From: Eonycteris spelaea | Taxonomy: Eukaryota > Chordata > Mammalia > Chiroptera > Pteropodidae | Reading direction: 5' to 3' | Assembly (NCBI GenBank): GCA_003508835.1 | Contig: PUFA01000143.1 | Location: forward strand, 1,798,001-1,862,000 | Length of the DNA stretch: 64,000 bases | Shown here: positions 49,087 through 62,354 of the stretch, piece after piece | Numbering within the stretch: position 1 is the first letter of the stretch | How the letters are laid out: every line of letters starts with the position of its first letter | Position numbers and translations under genes: made by a program | The notes under the pieces: generated by a model | Told to the model about the DNA's origin: nothing | The model's database searches: none | The model's input: only the letters and a program-made list of their open reading frames with translations

Positions 49087-49215
49087 GATAGACAGATAGA
49101 TAATGTTAATAGCTACTAAATATAAATGAAGGGTATAAAAAGGGTTTTTTTAAATACTATTTTTGTGATTCTTCCATGAGATTAAAATTATTTTAAATAA
49201 AATTAATTATTTCAA
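47950..49215 (+). mobile_element. Old L1M 3'UTR-like sequence with GATA microsatellite
   Basis: Text such as GCCCCCAAAATCTTGTTATT, AATGGGGCATATCAAAACAA and CTGGCCAACTGGGACAATTT is typical of old L1 3'UTRs. The end has ATTAAAATTATTTTAAATAA. It is interrupted by the tetranucleotide tract at about 48985-49105. Confidence 0.5.
48985..49105. repeat. (GATA)n-type microsatellite
   Basis: Imperfect GATA/GACA/TAGA units with a pure core near 49054-49086. Confidence 0.95.
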
Positions 49216-49329
49216 AATAATAGATTTTTTTACTATTAGTGTTTCAGGCATTATATGGTGACATAGAACTCTGGTGGATATGATCTGGTTGTTGGCAGAA
49301 TGAGATATTTGATAGAGTACAAATTCATT

Positions 49330-49915
49330 CTTTCTTTTATGTATTCATTCCATATTTTACTGCAGGGAGACAGACAATAAACTAAAAATAAAGAAATAAA
49401 TATAAAATTACAAAATTATCAGTTTAATGAAAAAAATAATAAAGGGATGAGAGTTAGGGAGTTAAAGTGTGTTGTATTTTAAACAAGGTAGTCAGAGGAG
49501 GCCTCACTCCTAAGTTCTTATGTAAAGACCTGAAGAAGTTTGGGAGGTGCTCATACCTGAGGAGAATATTCCAGAAAGAAAGAATACAGTGGTATTCTAG
49601 TAAATTTTAACAGGTTCTCTGTGACACAAGGAGACCTGATTTTTAGAGTTTACCAGTTTCCTTGGTGTAAATACTCCCACCTTGGCTGATCTCCAGCTAC
49701 CACTGATACAACAACTGATTAGTACAGTTCCTGAAAATTCCAACAATTGACTCTCACAGGCCAGTTGGAGCTCACCCCAAAAATATCACTGAGAGAATAA
49801 AGAGTAGGTGAAGAAGCCCAAGGCAGGAGGTGCATGCTATATGCATACCTATTTTGAAGCCAATGAAAGTGAAGTAGTGAGCAAAGGGCAAAAGATAGGG
49901 AATTGAGTACAGAGG

Positions 49916-49965
<50 letters not shown>

Positions 49966-50430
49966 GAGACTTGATTGTATAGGGCCTTGTAGGCCTGGTG
50001 AGGACATTTATTCAAAGTGAACTCAGAAGCCATTGAATGAGTCTGAGCAGGGGAAGCGACATGGTCTGACATTTACTTTGACAAGATGACTGGGGCTGCT
50101 ACCATGGAAACACAGTGTAGGCAATGAGGGGTGGAAACAGGAAAACAGGAGGCTATTACAATAACAGAGAAAGATAATGGTACCTAGCCTTAGGCTCTTA
50201 GAGGTGGTAGTAGTGATAAGTAAGGTAAGTTAGGATATATTTTGAAGCTAGAGCTCAAAGGATCTGCTGTTCATTTGGATGGGGGTAAAAGGGAAAGAGA
50301 GGGGTCAAAGACGATTGCAATGTTTTTTAACTGATTTACCAAAAAGATGGAATTGCCATTAACAGAGAAAATAAAGGCTGTGAAAGGTACGAATTTGTGG
50401 GAATTCAATTTTACACACCTTGAATTTGAG
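49330..50430 (-). mobile_element. L2 LINE, about 1.1 kb, with an unassigned insert
   Basis: Antisense L2 in order: GGGAGACAGACAATAAACTA, TCAGAGGAGGCCTCACTCCT, ATATTCCAGAAAGAAAGAAT, GGGCCTTGTAGGCCTGGTGA, GCGACATGGTCTGACATTTA, ACCTTGAATTTGAGATTTGA. About 165 bp near 49620-49790 do not fit L2 and look like a separate insert. The 117-codon minus frame (50072-49719) is antisense noise lengthened by the (CA)n tract. Confidence 0.75.
49920..49964. repeat. (CA)n microsatellite
   Basis: About 22 uninterrupted CA units inside the L2; a probable polymorphic marker. Confidence 0.97.
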
Positions 50431-53400
50431 ATTTGAATGGAGAAGTCCAGTAAATGATAACAGAATAAATACAAAGTAGAAGTAGGTTAGGAGGAGTGAG
50501 CACCAAATCCAGAGGTAGTTCTCACGGATGCTGTAGCTGCATGAAACCCACTAATTTCATTGACTTCTGTATTCCTTTCTCTTTTTTTTCTTTTCTTTTT
50601 TTCTCTGAAGTTCTTGCACATTTCAGTGTTTATAAATGGAGAAACTAATGTAACCAACTTGTTCTAAGCACACATATGAAAACAGAAAGTTTTAAATAGA
50701 TGTTCTCCCCTGCATAAACTAATTTTCTGAGTAAATCAGAAAAAAAAATATTTGAGCTATTTATATTTTCTACCATCCAAAATTTACTACGGAGGTTATA
50801 GATATCAGCTAGAAATCAACTACCACCACAACTAGAAAATTCTTTTTATTTTAATAATGGTATACTAAACTGTTTTGAGAATTTTAGTTGTAACTAGCAT
50901 TGTGTTTTTATTCCTTTTTTAAAAAAAATCAGTGAATATGGTGAAAGCACAGGTAGCAAAATATGTGCATGTTAGAGTCGAATGCACAGATATTTTATAA
51001 TGAAATTGTGCATACATGTTTTAAAGCAGAATATGTGTGTGTATATATTACCGTTGAAAGTTGTTTTTTTTTTTTTTTTTAAAGGCTCCTTACTTTCCCA
51101 GCTAGAACAATCTGGGAGATGATCAGCTGTAACTAAAGAGGAAAGAATGCCAAGTTTACAGTGTGTGCGTGCACATTTCTTTTCTCATAATTAATAGCCT
51201 CTGTGCTTGCTAAGTTTTTGGAAAGCAGCTCAAAGCCTACCTAGGTAATGCCTTCTGACAATGTTTTAAAGATCAGTTATGTCATATGGCTGCCTTTTAG
51301 AAAAAAAAAGTCAGAATGCATAACTGTGCCATATGGCATCTCTGAAGAATCAGCCGGATTGGACAGACATTCATTGGATAAGGTCCCATAGTACTTGGAA
51401 AAGAATGTAGTTCTGTTGCCAAAATGTGGCCTTTGTTAATCTCCTAACTATTATTGTGTAGAAACCAATTCATCTGCATTAATTATAAACAAATTTTAAT
51501 TACATCAGTAAAAGCCCATTATACCGATATCTGGTGCCAAACAAGCTATATTAACTCTTTGTAAGTCTCCAAAGCAAACACTAGGTGTTGGAACATGGGT
51601 GTTTAATATGAGGCAGGAATTTCTCTAGCCAAGTGTAAAAATGCAGTTCTGACATTTAGTTTCCCATTTCTTTTAGAAATCCCATGATGCTTTTGCTTTT
51701 CACAGATTATATCAAAAAGCAGCTGATGCATATAAATTGTTAAAGGCAAATTATTCCTAATGAGAGTGTTTACACATTTTATTCTTTTGCTTAAGATTTA
51801 AAAAAAAAAAAAATTAAGCGGTTTTGCATGTAGAGCAATAATTTACAGTGACACAAAACAACCTGACAAAATGTAACTGGATTCTGGTAAAACATTCATT
51901 TATTTGCGATAGTGCTCTGGACAACTTGATACCAAATATATACTGTGCATCAAAGTATTAAAAACAGGAAGAACCAAATCGCAAGTGTGTTTTATGGCAG
52001 CAGTTTGGCCAAGAAAGCTTGCAGGTCCTTCCCACACAGAAACGATCTAGCTTGCAGATAACACATGGTGGTTACAGTGTGCACAGCCATTGGGGTTGGA
52101 CAGGATCCAGCTAGAAGTCTCATCTGTGTGCGGTAGTGTTGGAATCATCTTTGAAATCAGTTTTACTAATGTGTAGTTTTATTTTATTAGGCCAACCATC
52201 AAAAGTTTTTCTTCCTCCTGGAAATCATTCCTTTTGGTATTTATATCACTGCTTGGACCTAAAAAGTTAAACAGTTTTAAACAAATAGACCAAATCCTGC
52301 CTTCTTCCTCCATTAGACTTTGAAGTTTCTCATGTAAACCTCACATTATTGTCACTTATTTTTGTGCAACAGAAGAATTTATTTTTATAATCATAATGGG
52401 TAAATTCTAGAAAGCACTTTCCTCTGTAAATTTTCATTGATGGAGACATGACAAATAGCTTCAAACTATGTCACAAACTTAATATAGGTGTAGAGCTGGC
52501 TGAGATGATATAGAAATAGATGAACATTTAAATGAAAGCAATTATCTCAAGATTTAGAATTTTTTGTATATACGAATTAGATATATTGCCTAATTGAGGG
52601 TTTGTCAAGATTTTTCTTCTATTCAAAAGACCATAATTATAAATATCTACCATTATAAATATTTTACCTATAATTAAAGTCATAGAATTTTTTATTTTGG
52701 ATCTGAAAAGCACCACAGAAGTTTTTTTAGGCTATCTCCCTCACTTTACAGCTGAGGGAATTAAGGCACAAAGTAAAATGGCTTGTCCAAAGTCACAGAG
52801 CTAGATAATGGCCAAGAGAAATATATTTTTCATCTCCCCAATATCATTTCCATTAAACTACACAGTTTCATTTCAATTATTGATCAACTGAGAATAGATT
52901 TACTTTGAGCAATAAAAACAAAGTGAAATAATGATTATAAACTACAGAGAGTTCACAGATGTAAATCAATTGCACTTTTTTCTTCCACTATAGAGACAGA
53001 TTTTATTCATTTGGTAAATGTTGAGTGATAACACAGCTAGCTACCTAACACCTGGTTGGGAGGATATAAGGGAGGGTTGAATGAAGTATGTGTGAGAGGG
53101 AAGGAGTCAGGGTATTATGTGTCCTGGGACATATGACTGTCCAACAAGTTTATCATTAGGTCAGAGATACTTTTCTTCTCTTCAAGTTTGAATTTTAAAA
53201 AATTTTCAAGCTAAAACATATATCTATGTTATTATCGGCTCTACATTATCATTATCAAAATTATTAAAACAGGAAATTCTTGGATACAGGCAAATAAATA
53301 AGGAAAATCAAATTCCAGAGAAGATGTATACTCTTCTACAGATCTTGTCTGAGGTCATGGCACCCACTGAGTCCTGGCTGGAGGATAAGCAGGACCTGCC

Positions 53401-53934
53401 ACCTGATGATTTTTTAGCCATCTATCAATAACTGCAGTAACGTATCTGGTGAACCTTTGTTTACTCAAAGCAGATGACTACTACCACACCTCCTTGGTCA
53501 GATAACCAAAACTAGACCACTTGTAGAAATCATAAAAATAATTATGAAAATATTCATTTTGAATAGCACATTTTTATCTAAGTCTCCAAGGGATTAATAA
53601 ACATCATCTCTCCCAATCTTCATATCATCTCTTCCTAATTAAGAACAGAGATGATCAAGGTAGAATATTGACCATAGTGTTCCAAAAACCAAAGCAATGA
53701 AGTTACATTAATACTGAATAACACATAGCCTGTAAGTGCCTGTATTTGAAATGGCTGGATGACTTACACAAAACGTCACACACTCTCTTTTCCAACAAAC
53801 CTCTGGGAAAGGTTCTGTCTGCTTTGTGGGGCATAATATTGAAGAACAATGACTATGGATAAGAATGAGGTCAGCAGGATAGAAAGTATAACGTACATAT
53901 ATATCTATGATGCCATTGTCTTTCTCTCTTTTTT
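50431..53934. other. Repeat-poor intergenic block, candidate conserved non-coding DNA
   Basis: Apart from T and A runs (51066-51081, 51799-51813) and the MIR at 52690-52820 I recognise no repeats. Between about 51090 and 52200 the sequence is less monotonous than its surroundings and carries clustered AT-core motifs (GCATTAATTATAAAC, TTTTAATTACATC) and CATATGGCTGCC / CCATATGGCATC. No open frame with domain character and no splice-consistent exon seen. Confidence 0.4.
52690..52820 (-). mobile_element. MIR SINE fragment
   Basis: Antisense MIR core: CTCACTTTACAGCTGAGGGA, CTTGTCCAAAGTCACAGAGC, TAG following. Confidence 0.6.
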
Positions 53935-54124
53935 TTAAAGTTTTTATTAAAATATAGCTAACATACAATATTTATTAGTTTCAGGTATACTCCATAGTTT
54001 TAAACATTTATATACCTAAAGAAGGAATCACCAAAGTACATTCAGCAACCATCACCACATCCCCATGACTTATTTGCCTTATACCTGAAAATTTAAACCT
54101 CTATTCTCCTTTACCTTTCCTCCC
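53935..54124 (-). mobile_element. L1 3'UTR fragment of an older subfamily
   Basis: Antisense L1 terminus (TTTTTATTAAAATATAGCTA, GTTTCAGGTATACTCCATAG) directly against the 3' end of the large L1 that follows, which appears to have inserted into or beside it. Confidence 0.75.
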
Positions 54125-57100
54125 TTTTTGATTTTTCAATTACAGTTGACATTCAATATTATTTTATATTAATTTTATGTATACATACAGCATAGTGATT
54201 AGACATTTATATAATTTATGAAGCCATCCCCCTGACTAGTCCAGTACCCATCTGGCACAATACGTAGTTATTACCAAATTATTGACTATATTCCCTATGC
54301 TATACTTTATATACCCATGACTATTTCATAACTACAAATCTGCACTTCTTAATCCTTTTACCTTCTTAACCCTGCCACAAAACCCCACTCCCATCTGGAA
54401 ACCATCAACTTGTTTCCTGTATCTATGATCTATTTCTGTGTTGTTTGTTTATTTGTTCTTAAGACTCCACATACAAATGAAACCATCTGGTTTTTGTCTT
54501 TGTCTGTCTGACTTATTTCACTTAGCATAATACCTTTCAGGTCCATCCATGTTATTGCAAATGTTAAAATTTCATTCTTTTTTATGGTTAAGTAATATGT
54601 CATTGTGTATATGTACCACAATTTCCATATTCAATAGTCTATTGATAGGCATATAGATTGCTTCCATATCTCAGCTATTGTATGTACCACTGTAGTGAAC
54701 ATAGAGTTGCATATATCTTTTCGAATTAGTGTTCTGGTTTTTTTTAGGATAATACGTAAAGGTGCACTTGCCAGATCATAAAGTAGTTTTGTTTTTAATT
54801 TTTTGAGGAATGCCCTTATACTGTTTTCCATAGTAGCTGTGCCAATTTGCAATCCCACCAACAGTTCACAAGGGTTCCCTTTTCTCCACATTCTCACCAG
54901 CACTTGTTGTTTGTTGATTTATTGATGATGACCATTCTGACAGGCATGAGGTGATATCTCATTGTAGTTTTCATTTGCATTTCTCTGCTAATTACTGATG
55001 TTAAGCATTTTTTCATGTATCTATTGGTCATCTATATGTTCTCTTTGGAGAAATGTCTAATCAGGCCCTCAGCCCAATTTTTAATTAGATTGTTAGTTTT
55101 TCTGGGTTCCACAGGTTCTTTGTAAATTTTGGATATTAACCCTTTATCAGATGTATCATTGCCAAATATCTTCTCCTATTCAGTAAGTTGTCTGTGTGTT
55201 TAATTTATCATTTCCTTTTCTCTGCAAAATACTTTTTGGTTTGACGCAGTCCTATTTGTTCATTTTTTCTTTTGTTGAAGTTGCTGAGGTGACATATTAG
55301 AAAAAATATTCCTTAGAGCAATGTCAGAGAATTTGCTACCTATGTTTTCTTCTGGCAGTTTTATGGTTTCGAGTCTTACATTTCAGTCTTTAATCTATTT
55401 GTGTCTATTCTTGTATACAGTATAAGAAGGTAATCCAGTTTCACTTTTTTGCATGTATCCATTCAGTTTTCCCAACACCATTTATTGAATAGACTTTCTT
55501 TACCCCATTGTATATTCTTGCCTCTTTTTCCATAGATTAATTATCATATAGGCATGGATTTATTTCTGGGCTTTCTCTTCTGTTCCATTGATCTATGTGT
55601 CAGTTTTCATGCCAGTTCCATTCTGTTTTGATTAGGATAGCCTTGTATTATGGTTTGATATCAAATAGCATGTTACCTCCAACTTTGTTCTTTTTCAACA
55701 CTGACGTGGCTATTTGGGGTCTTGTATGGTTCTATATACATTTTAGGACTATTTGTTCTAGTTCTGTGAAAAATGCCATTGGTATTTTGATAGGGATTGC
55801 ACTGAATCTATACATAGCTTTTGGGTAGTGTGGATATTTTAATGATGTTAATTCTTCCTATCCAGGAGCACAGTATGTGCTTCCATTTATATGTATCTTC
55901 TTAGATTTCTTTTTTCGATGTCGTGTAATTTTCTAAGTACAAATCTTTTACCTCCTTGATTAAATTTGTTCATCGATATTTTATGTGTTTTTTTTGAAGC
56001 AATTGTAAATGGAATTGTTTTTTGATTTCACTTTCTGATAATTCTTTATTGGTATATGAAAATGCAACCAATTCCAGAGTATTTTGTATCCTGCTACTTT
56101 ACTGAATTCATTTAATAGTTCTAATGGTTATTTGGTAGACTCTTTAGGATTCTCTCTATATAGTATTATGTCATCTGCAAATAATGACAAGTTTACTTCT
56201 TCCTTTCCAATTTGAATGCCTTTCTATTTCTTTTACTTGTCTTACTGCTGTGGCTAGGACTTCCAATACTACATTGAGTAAAAGTGTTGCAAATGGATAT
56301 CCTTGTCTTGTTTCTGATTATAACAAAAAAAGGGTTTTAGCTTTTTAGCATTGAGTATGATGTTAGCTGTGTGCTTGTCATATACGGTCTTTATTAAGTT
56401 GAAGTATGTACCTTATAATACCACTTTGCTAAGAGTCAAATCATAAATGGATGCTGGATTTTGTTAAATGCTTTTTCTATATCTATTATCATAATCATAT
56501 AATTTTTATCTTTAATATTTTTTGTGTGATGTTTCATGTTAATTGATTTGGGAGGTATTGAATCAAGCCTGCATCCCAGAAATAAATCCTATTTGATTAT
56601 GGTGCATGAACTTTTAACATATTGCTGCATTCAGTTTTTAGATATTTTGTTGAGAATTTTTGCATGTATGTTTATGAAGTCTATAAGCCTGTAATTTTCT
56701 CTTTTTTTGTAATGTCTTTTTCTGGCTTTGGAATCAGGATAATAGTGGCCTCATAAAATGAGCTTGGGAGGCTTCTCTCCTCTTGAATGTTTTGATAGTT
56801 TGAGAATAGTTGTTAATTCTTCTTTGAATGTTTGGTAAAATTCACCTATGAAGCCATTTGGTTTAGGACATTTGTTTCTTGGGAGTTTTTAAATTATTGA
56901 TTTGAATTTGTTAATATTAATCAACCTGTTTAGATTTTTCTGTTGCTTCTTAATTCAGTCTTAGAAATTTGTATGTTTCTAGGTATTTATCCATTTTTTC
57001 CAAGTTGTCAAATTTATTGATGTATAATTGTTTGTAGTATTTTCTTATAACCCTTTGTATTTCTGTGGTGACAGTTGTCACTTCTTCGCTTTCATTTCTG

Positions 57101-58622
57101 AATTTATTTCATTGGGTCCTCTCTCTTTTTTCTCTTGATGAGTCAAGCTAAAGATTTTTTCATTTTGTTTGTCTTTTCAATGAACCAGCTCTCGTTTTAT
57201 TAATCTTCTGCATTTTTTTTAGACTCTATTTTATTTATTTCCACTCTGATCTTTATTATTTTTTACTTCTATTCCTTTTGGGCTTCATTTGTTGTTATTT
57301 TTCTAGTTATCTTGTATATAAGGTTAGATTATTTAATTGAGATTTTTCTCTTTTCTTGAGGTAGGTCTGTATTGCTATGAATTATTCTCTTAAGACTGCT
57401 TTTGCTCTGTCTCATAGATTTGGGGTCATTGTGTTTTTTGATTCAATTGGCTCAGGTACTTTTTGACTTATTCCTTGATCTCATTGTTAACTTATTCATT
57501 GTTTAGTAGCATGTTATGTAGCCTTCATGTGTTTGTGTGCTTTTTAGTCTTTTTTTCTTCTTGTAATTGATCTCTAGTTTCGTACTACTGTGGTCAGAGA
57601 AGATGCTTGATATGATTTTAATCATCTTAAATTTATTGAGACTTGTTTTGTACCCTCACATGTTGTCTATCTTGAAAAATGTTTCCTATGCACTTGAGAA
57701 AAATGTATATTCTGCTACTTTTGGGTGAAATGGTCTAAAAATACCAACTAAATCATACTAATCTAATACGTCATTTAGGGCCACTGTTTTCTTGTTGATT
57801 TACTGACTGGAAGATCTGTCAATTGATATCAATGGTGTGTTAAATGTCTATACTATGACTATTACTGTCAATTTCCTCCTTTATATGGGTCAGTATTTGC
57901 TTCATACATTTAAGTGCTTCTATGTTGAGTGCATAAATGTTTACAAGGGGTATATACTCTTGTTGGATTAATCCTTTTATCATTATGAAATGTCCTTTTT
58001 ATAGCCTTTGTTTTAAAGTCTATTTTGTTTAATATAAGCATGCTACTCCAGCATTTTGTTTCCATTTGCATAAATTTATCTTTTTTTTCCATTTCTTTAC
58101 TTTCAGTCTATGTGTGTCTTTCAATCTGAAGTGGGTCTTGTAGACAAAATATGTATGGGTCTCATTTTCTTATCCATTCAGCTACTCTATGTCTTTTGAT
58201 TGGAGCATTCAGTCCATTTACATTTAAAGTGATTGTTGATAGGTACATAGTTGTTGCTGTTTTATTATTTATATTTATGTTCTCCCCCCCCCCCTTTCTT
58301 CTTCTTAAAGAAATCCCTTTAAAATTTTTGTAATACTAGTTTGGTGTTGATAAACTCCTTTAGTTTTTTGTTGTTGTTGTTTTTCTTTGTTTGTTTGTTT
58401 GTTTTGTCTAGAAAACTTTGTATCTGTTCTTCAATTCTAAATAATAGCTTTGCTGGGTAGAGTAATCTTGGTTGTAGGTCTTTGCTTTTCATTACATTAA
58501 ATATTTCATGCCAATCTCTTTTGGCATGCAAAGTTTCTATTGAGAAATCAATTGATGGTCTTATAGGGGCTCTCTTATATGTAACTAACTGCCTTTCTCT
58601 TGCTGCTTTTAAGATTATCTTG

Positions 58623-59820
58623 TTGTCTGGCTGGAAACATGGTGTCCCACAATAAAGGCACCAGCTCTACCACCATCTCTTCCAGCTTCATCACTGGTGC
58701 AACAGAGCAAGGGAAAGGCAAAGGCAAAGGCAAAGGCAGAAGCAAAGGCAAAGGTGATTCAGCCATTAATCAAGTGCAGATAGATTGGTTAGTGGTATTA
58801 AAGAGAATCAAACTTTATGAAGAAAAAGTACAAGAAAGTGAGGTAGTTCAAGGAGTGCTTTTGGACCTGGTTGTAGAAAATAGATTTCAAATTACCAACT
58901 GCTTTCTTTTCCTACAGCACACAGAATATGATCTGACTTTGATGAAACTTAATATCAGATGGAAATTATGCGAAGTCTTTATTATGTAAATATTGACCAT
59001 CTTTATATGGGCTGGTACAAGTTCACATACTATGGCTCCTTAATCACCCTGGTTCCCCTGGATTCTCAAATCAGTTACCAGAATGCCATTGAAGAATCTA
59101 TCATTTTCATTTACAATTCCATAATAATAGCCCTAGGGTTTCTCTCACTGAAGGCATAGAAAGTGACTCCTAAACTGATAGAAGATTATAAAAAGAAGGA
59201 TTTTTCTCCTAAAGCATTGAAAAGAAGAAATATCACCTTTGACCACATGTTTGAAAAAGTGCCGACTGTAATTAAAAATTCACATCTAATTCTAATGTGG
59301 GAGCTTGAGAAGTCAGCTGTGACTAATAAACATGACTTGCTCAGTCTTGCTATGAGCAATCATTTGGGAAAGAATCTACAATTGCTGATGGATAGAGTGT
59401 ATGAAATGGGCCTAGATATATATATCAGGAACATAGCAGCAGCAGCAGCAGCAGAAACACAAGTATCAGCAGCGTCACCAGCAGGAAAATATGCAGTTCC
59501 AAGATTGAGGAGAACCCCTACTTACTGAGGAGGATCTGTTTAAACTTTTCAAAGCACTACAGCCTCCAGCCAGGATGGATTCTCTACTCATTGCAGACCA
59601 GAGTAATACTAACTGCCCGAACATCAAAGAATTCATTGCCCAAAACTTTAATTAACTCTTCATGCCCTTGAAAAAATACAACTAAGAGAAGGAAGTTTCC
59701 ACAAAAGAAAGTAACATGGACTCTTGAGATCACATTGGGGCATCACTTGGAAGAAATACATTTGAATACTGAAGTCTTTTTAGACAATAATAAAATATAA
59801 ACAAAACAAAACAAAAACAA
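58623..59820 (+). pseudogene. EIF3H: Processed pseudogene of EIF3H (eIF3 subunit h)
   Basis: EIF3H encodes the MPN-fold subunit h of translation initiation factor 3. The start codon is at 58639-58641. Family landmarks follow in order and without introns: a Gly/Lys-rich N-terminus, [33 protein letters not shown], then (after a one-base loss near 58937) [22 protein letters not shown]-like [28 protein letters not shown], the Gln-rich repeat, [13 protein letters not shown] and [10 protein letters not shown], ending at a stop at 59683-59685. Lesions include the frameshift, an in-frame TAA soon after it, TAG at 59157-59159, a small deletion before the Gln-rich part, a second frameshift at the GCA repeat and further stops. 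A polyadenylation signal AATAAA (59789-59794) and an A-rich tail complete a retrocopy. Likely TSD: AAGATTATCTTG (58611-58622) and AAATTTATTTCTTTG (59820-59834). Confidence 0.93.
58711..58754. repeat. (GGCAAA)n coding-derived hexanucleotide repeat
   Basis: Repeats of GGCAAA encode alternating Gly-Lys in the EIF3H retrocopy. The run seems longer than the Gly-Lys run I recall for the parent protein, suggesting expansion after retroposition. Confidence 0.8.
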
Positions 59821-62040
59821 AATTTATTTCTTTGTCTTTAAAGTGGTATTTTAATTATCATGTGTCTTGATGTGGGCTTCTTTGGGTTCATCTCCTTTGA
59901 GACTTTGTGTGCTTCCTGGACTTATATGTCTATTTCCTTCACCAGGTTAGGGAAATTTTCAGTCATTATTTCTTCAAATTGGTTTCCAATACTTTTCTCT
60001 CTCTCTCTCATTTTGGTATCCATATGATGCAAATGTTGTTATGTTTGTTGTTGTCCCAGAGGTCCCTTAAACCTTCCTCATTTTATTTTTCTTTGTTCTT
60101 TTTGCTGTTTCAATTGGGTGTTCTCTGCTATCTTGTCTTCTAAATCTCTGATTTGACCCTCTACTTCATTTAATCTGCTGTTGATTTCTTCTAGTATATT
60201 CTTCATTTTAGTTGTTGTATTCTTCATATCTGACTGTTTCTTTTTTATAATTTTTATATCTTTTTTATGCTTGCTGTCTTTTTGTTGAAGTTCTCACTAA
60301 GTTCCTTAAGCATCCTGATAACCACTGTTTTGAACTTTGTACCTGATAGATTTCTTGCATCCATTTTGGTTAGCTCTTTTCCTGGAGTTTTCTTCTGTGT
60401 TTGTTTGTTTGTTTGGGACATGCTTTTTTAGTTTCCTCACTTTGGCTGCCTCTCTGTGTTCGTTTCTATGTATTAGATATATCTGCTCCATCTCACAGTC
60501 TTAGCAGGGCGGCCTTATAGTAGGTGTCCTATGGGGCTCAGTAGTGCAGTTTCCCTGATTGCCTGAGCCATATGCTCCAGGAGTGTTCATTGCCTGGGTT
60601 GTGTGTGCCCTCTTGTTGTAGTTGAGCTTTGATTGCTATTGGCATGCCAGTGGGTGGGATTGACCCTCAGGCTGACTGGCTATGAGGACTGGGCATGATC
60701 ACAGCATCAAAGCTATTCGGCACGGGCTGACCCCACAGAGTAGGATTTGCTCCTATAGGCTTAGGTACCTGCTGAGATCACCCTTTGAGTGCACTTCTTG
60801 TAGAACTAATTGGGTGGTGTACTGCTATGGTTTGAAGCTGGCCACTGGATGTGCTGGTTCTGGAGCCTCTTAGAAGGGGCTTCTTCTAAGGTCAGCTGCT
60901 GCCTATAACCATTGGGGCATCTGGTGGGAGCAACAAAGTGATCTGTAGTTGGTTGTTGCCTGTGTTGTACCTGGAGGTGCATAGGAGAAGCCATACTACA
61001 AATGGAGGCTGGCTGTCACATGTACTGGGTTTGGGGCAGCTTCACAAAAGGCCCAGGGAACTCCAAGGCCTGCTTCCACCTGACAGCTGTCTATAAGGTC
61101 CAGTCATTTAAAGATTCTCAGGTAGTAGGGATAGTATGGGAGATAGGTAGATGGAGTCTCAGGAATCACCAGCATGGGGTGAATGATGTTTAATGGGTTG
61201 ATGCAGATGGAGATTAGGCACCGTATTGAGCCTGGGGCTGCTCTGAAAAAGTCTCAGAGCCAAACGAGGCCAGTGTCTCCCATCTGGGGCCCATGGACCC
61301 CTAAGAGTTGTCCAAGAATATTTGCAGCATGAGGCAACAATGGTGGCTTGCCAACCTCAAAAATCCTCTGGTGATGTAAAAATTAGGTGGGGCAGCGTCT
61401 CAGGAAGTCACCAGATGGAGCAAGGGGCTCACCAGGCCAACAGAAATTCGGATTTGGCTATGTTGGAGGAGGGCTCAACACAGGGTAGATTACTCCTTCC
61501 TATAGGCTGCACAGAGACAATGGCAGCTATCCCTCCAGACCTCGTTCTGAAGCCACACAACTCAGTCTATCTCTGTATGTCTCTGGCACCTCCCCAGCTG
61601 CTGTCCCTTGGGTGAGTGCCTGGGCATGAGAGAATCTGTGTACGGGCCCTTTAAGAGGATACGTGGTTTGCCAGACCCTTTTCTGTGTCACCCAGACAGA
61701 TGAAATCCTTGCTTATTTTCACAGCCATGTTTTGTGGGTGCTACTCTTCCCAGCACTGGTGTTCCAAGCTGGGAAGTCTGGTGTGGGGCTAGGGTCCCTC
61801 ACTGTTCAAAACCAAGATATCTCTCTCTTGATTCTTGAGTGCACGGCCAGCCCATTTTGCATCTCTGCCTCTTCTACCAGTCTCAAGTTGTCTTCTTTTT
61901 CATATCCTTAGTTATAGGACTTCTGTTAATCTAGTCTTCAAATAATTCTCTAGATTGATTGTTCTACATTTTAGTTGTAATTTTAATGTGGACATTGGAG
62001 GAGGCAAGCTCAGCATTTTCCTACTCTTCCATCTTTACTG

Positions 62041-62354
62041 AAACTTTCTCTTTTTCCTTCTTTCCTTTCCAATTTGGGTCTGAGTTGACTTATTCAGGGG
62101 GCACTTTTTATGCCAGGAAACCTAGAGAAACCATAGACTACAGGGAGTAATAGGAAAGAAAATCAGCAATATGCCAGGGGACTGAGAAGTTAAATGACTT
62201 ACTTTTTGCTTTGTAGATTTGCTTTTGGTTTCAAGCTTAAGGGGTGAGTGGTGAATGATCAAATTCATGAGAAGAAGCCCCCAGAGGGGCTAGCAATAAA
62301 GTCTCTCAGGACATAATCATGGCTGTAATTAGTTATAGATACAGAAGATATGTC
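62041..62354. other. Unassigned intergenic
   Basis: Pyrimidine-rich start next to the L1 5' end, then sequence with no recognised repeat or exon. Confidence 0.5.

Larger units (their letters stand above)
54125..62040 (-). mobile_element. Nearly full-length L1 LINE, inactive, ORF1 split by EIF3H retrocopy
   Basis: Minus-strand L1 of about 6.7 kb once the retrocopy is excluded. On the plus strand: antisense 3'UTR (54125 to about 54450), ORF2 (about 54450-58250; C-terminal remnants at 54621-54430 and 54903-54631), ORF1 and a GC-richer 5'UTR (about 60480-62040). ORF1 starts at 60364 (MDARNLSGTKFKTVVIRMLK). Its C-terminal domain survives at 58531-58319 (DLQPRLLYPAKLLFRIEEQ). A run of 11 C lies at 58284-58294. 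ORF2 has many stops; the longest minus-strand frames are about 90 codons or less. Structurally the most complete L1 here, but dead. The long plus-strand frames in 60682-61911 are antisense to the 5'UTR. Confidence 0.9.

Noticed and set aside
48985..49105. CRISPR-like or other spaced direct repeat array
   Set aside because: The repeats are contiguous GATA-type units without spacers; a simple microsatellite in a eukaryotic genome.
49719..50072. 117-codon minus-strand frame with Cys-Val repeats
   Set aside because: The Cys-Val run is the translated (CA)n tract; the rest lies within an antisense L2.
58600..58989. Intact short EIF3H-like coding gene
   Set aside because: The frame follows EIF3H only to about residue 100, then a one-base loss and several downstream stops break it. 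Lack of introns and an A-rich tail mark it as a processed pseudogene.
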